A stretch of 64,000 bases of DNA from contig NZ_AMQH01000004.1 of assembly GCF_000300195.1 (NCBI RefSeq), forward strand, positions 62,001 through 126,000, given 5' to 3'. Shown here one piece after another: positions 62,156 through 64,000 of the stretch. A program made the position numbers and the translations under genes. The stretch is from Clostridium tunisiense TJ. Its GTDB lineage: Bacteria > Bacillota > Clostridia > Clostridiales > Clostridiaceae. The notes beneath the pieces were generated by a model. That model had not been told where the DNA came from and searched no databases. It was given only the letters and a program-made list of their open reading frames with translations. Position 1 is the first letter of the stretch, and each line of letters opens with the position of its first letter.

Positions 62156-62578
62156 TTATGCCTTTGATTCAGTGATGCTGCGCTGAACCATAAGAAGCAT
62201 ATCGTGAAATTTTTCAAATAACAAACCTGCAACGAACCACGCAGGGCCATAAGCTAGGGTGATTACGCCGTAAATTTGCAAAGGCTTAGTAGTATAATCC
62301 CAAGGACAGACACCTATTGTAAACTTAAGTAGCATACCAGTAACAAATTCTGCTGCAAGAATTAATAGCATATATAACCCTCCTCTAATAACAAGTGGAA
62401 GGTGCCTTATCCTGTTATGGACGGGTTCAAGAAAAACAGCAAGACCGTATATGGGGAACATCCATATGTAAGTATGTCCAGTGAGTTTCACATCACCACT
62501 TAACATAGAAAATAACCCAGTCCATAAAACCTCTACACAAAAACCAGCAAGTCCGTAGATAATAAATCTTTTTCCCAT
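62156..62578 (-). CDS. Putative ABC-transporter-permease-like membrane protein (PF06541 type)
   Basis: An approximately 140-residue protein with four membrane segments. GHTYIWMFPIYGLAVFLEPV and the CPWDYTTKPLQIYGVITLAY segment are typical of the family labelled as putative ABC transporter permease (CmpB-like), though no ATPase is near. ATG 62578 is chosen; a longer form from TTG 62614 is possible, and neither has a good SD. Function unknown. Confidence 0.8.
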   Translation of the reverse strand: MGKRFIIYGLAGFCVEVLWTGLFSMLSGDVKLTGHTYIWMFPIYGLAVFLEPVHNRIRHLPLVIRGGLYMLLILAAEFVTGMLLKFTIGVCPWDYTTKPLQIYGVITLAYGPAWFVAGLLFEKFHDMLLMVQRSITESKA

Positions 62579-62614
62579 ATCTATAGTTTTTTCATATATA
62601 CTAAAACTATGCAA

Positions 62615-62842
62615 TTAATGTTAAATAGTACAAGTATCTGAGAAAATTACATAAACTTTACAAATCCACGTTACTTTTTTTATATTTATTGCGTCTAAGA
62701 AGTGTAAAGAGCATTTGGAGAAAAAAATTACTGTAATCATTACAGAAAACTCACAGTAGTTGTTTTAATAAGATGCTATGGGCTTTAAATAGATCTACTT
62801 AATGAGTATCTAATAGCCAAAAAGGAAGCTAAGAATGCAGTT
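62615..62842. other. Spacer before repeat copy 9, no gene recognised
   Basis: About 230 bp AT-rich spacer; presumably holds the promoter of the leftward membrane-protein gene. No distinctive structure. Confidence 0.35.
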
Positions 62843-62948
62843 TATAGGATTTTAAGGTGAAAATGAATAAAATTCATCACCCAAAAGCTTTAAGAACACC
62901 AAGGTAGAACTAATGTACAAGTTGAATTTTAACTCTGGTTCCCTATAA
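62843..62948 (+). repeat. Dispersed structured repeat, copy 9 of 9
   Basis: TTATAGGATTTTAAGGTGAA, ATTCATCACCCAAAAGC, TTTAAGAACACCAAGGTAGA, ACTAATGTACAAGTTGAA and TTTTAACTCTGGTTCCCTATAA. The CACCAAGGT side pairs with ACTCTGGTT. It is upstream of the sigma-factor gene. Confidence 0.75.
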
Positions 62949-63198
62949 CATAAGTGAAGGTATAAATTGCCTCCTATATGTCCCAACAAAACAAATAGCA
63001 AAGGCTTTAAGATAAGAAAATGAAAATAGCCTTACACTTGGATAAACTAAACAACTTAGCTTCCTATCTATTTAACTTTTGAAGGATGTAATTTCCCTTA
63101 GAATTGAGATTATCTATTTTTAAGGACAAACAATTTTAAAAATAAATTTATATTTTTATTAAGTTATTTCATTTAGAATAACTAGATTATTTAGGACG

Positions 63199-63774
63199 GT
63201 GAGGAATTTGTTTACTGATGACATATTAATAGATAAGGTATTGGCAGGAGATTGCCAGGCTTTTGAAGTACTTATTAAAAAGCATCAAGGAGTAATTTAT
63301 AATTATTTATATAAAATTACCTTAAATAAGGAAGATGCAGAGGATATGACTCAAGAGGTATTTATAAAAGCTTACAATAAATTATATACCTTTGAGAAAA
63401 AATCTAATTTCTCTACTTGGATATTTAAAATAGCTATAAATACTTTAAATGATAACTTTAAAAGGAAAAAACACTACGATTTAGATAAAGAAGAAGCAAT
63501 GATGAATATAAAGTGTAGCGAAAGAGATATTCCTGAAGAGGCATTAAGCTTAAAAGAGAAAAAGTTAGAGGTTTTAAAACTTCTAGACGAGCTAACCTTA
63601 GAACAAAAAAATGCAATAATACTAAAATACGTTAGAGGTTTTTCTTATAAGGAGATAGGTAAGATTCTGGGAGTTAATGAAGAATCTGCGAAAATGAAGG
63701 TTTACAGAGCAAGGAAAAAGCTTTGCAGTACAAAAAGCAATCATATTGAAGGGAGTGTTTTAAGTGAAGTGTAA
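63199..63774 (+). CDS. ECF-family RNA polymerase sigma factor
   Basis: A 191-residue sigma-70 family regulator with region 2 (QAFEVLIKKHQGVIYNYLYK, EDAEDMTQEVFIKAYNKLYT, SNFSTWIFKIAINTLNDNFK) and region 4 (ALSLKEKKLEVLKLLDELTL, AIILKYVRGFSYKEIGKILG with NEESAKMKVYRARKKL). GTG 63199 or TTG 63208 could be the start; neither has an ideally spaced SD. Translation of the next gene begins before this stop, a typical sigma/anti-sigma coupling. Confidence 0.92.
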   Translation: MRNLFTDDILIDKVLAGDCQAFEVLIKKHQGVIYNYLYKITLNKEDAEDMTQEVFIKAYNKLYTFEKKSNFSTWIFKIAINTLNDNFKRKKHYDLDKEEAMMNIKCSERDIPEEALSLKEKKLEVLKLLDELTLEQKNAIILKYVRGFSYKEIGKILGVNEESAKMKVYRARKKLCSTKSNHIEGSVLSEV

Positions 63775-64000
63775 TACAGATATATTGTTTAAATTTATAG
63801 ATAACACCCTATCCGATGAGGAAGAATTAATATTTGAAGAACATATAAACCATTGTGAAACCTGCAGGGAAACTTACAACACTTTTAAGCTTTTAGAAGT
63901 CTTAGAGGAAGAAGATGATATAAGCATAGATGTTTCAAGTAAGGTAATGGAAAATATCGATAAAAACAAATATTCAAAGAAAAATTATTGGTATTTAAAT
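63764..64000 (+). CDS. Anti-sigma factor with zinc-finger (ZAS) domain, partial (3' end outside window)
   Basis: GTG 63764 (SD AAGGGAG, 8 nt upstream) opens a frame overlapping the sigma gene by 11 nt. The first 79 residues include EEHINHCETCRE, the H-x3-C-x2-C of zinc-binding anti-sigma domains, after KFIDNTLSDEEELIF. The window ends inside the linker, before any membrane segment. It should sequester the ECF factor until a signal arrives. Confidence 0.9.
   Translation, partial: MKCNTDILFKFIDNTLSDEEELIFEEHINHCETCRETYNTFKLLEVLEEEDDISIDVSSKVMENIDKNKYSKKNYWYLN

Overview
The window is AT-rich, densely coding DNA from a low-GC Bacillota, most likely Clostridium sensu stricto or a close relative. 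This rests on the codon use, strong Shine-Dalgarno (SD) sites of the GGGGGA and AGGAGG type, frequent GTG and TTG starts, a MurE with a diaminopimelate-type motif, a clostridial NADP-type glutamate dehydrogenase, DUF4342 proteins and an ECF sigma factor with a zinc-finger anti-sigma factor. There is no phage, plasmid or CRISPR module.

Bases 1-24100 form an accessory, resistome-like island. Nearly every gene points rightwards and most are single-gene units with their own SD. It opens with the 3' end of an aminoglycoside phosphotransferase, about 1 kb of decayed non-coding DNA and a MATE exporter. About ten GNAT acetyltransferases follow, mixed with an esterase, an MBL-fold hydrolase, a Nif3-like protein, a Nudix hydrolase, two tandem NTF2-like proteins each paired with a GNAT, a LacA/Maa-type O-acetyltransferase, a methyltransferase, an N-terminal-Cys Ntn hydrolase, a DUF218 protein, a putative zinc protease and a low-molecular-weight phosphatase.

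Bases 24300-36200 are envelope-oriented: a CPBP protease, MurE (minus strand), a VanY-like carboxypeptidase, and a duplicated unit of DUF4342 protein plus M28 lipoprotein peptidase with a third, broken DUF4342 copy. An OmpR-type two-component system follows. Both intact DUF4342 genes carry the same promoter with four 11-bp direct repeats ending just before the -10 box, so the adjacent response regulator is the natural candidate activator.

Bases 36700-42400 are a five-gene oligopeptide ABC importer with a stem-loop after the binding protein. Then come a Cys-less HMA-fold protein, a PlsY-like acyltransferase, two small membrane proteins on the minus strand, a DUF362 ferredoxin, and a MarR/adaptor/MacB-type export operon. 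Next are two tRNA-Lys(CTT) genes, an unusual cis-prenyltransferase next to a CrtI/CrtN-type oxidoreductase, gdhA, a cold-shock gene, two nitroreductases, a flotillin, a DUF2500 protein, a methyltransferase, and an ECF sigma/anti-sigma pair cut by the window end.

The most unusual signals are non-coding. (1) A structured dispersed repeat of about 100 nt occurs nine times. (2) A second, longer palindromic element of 158-174 bp occurs twice. (3) One GNAT start at 17368 has its only SD on the far side of a strong hairpin. All similarity and fold statements were made by eye; no database search or folding program was run.
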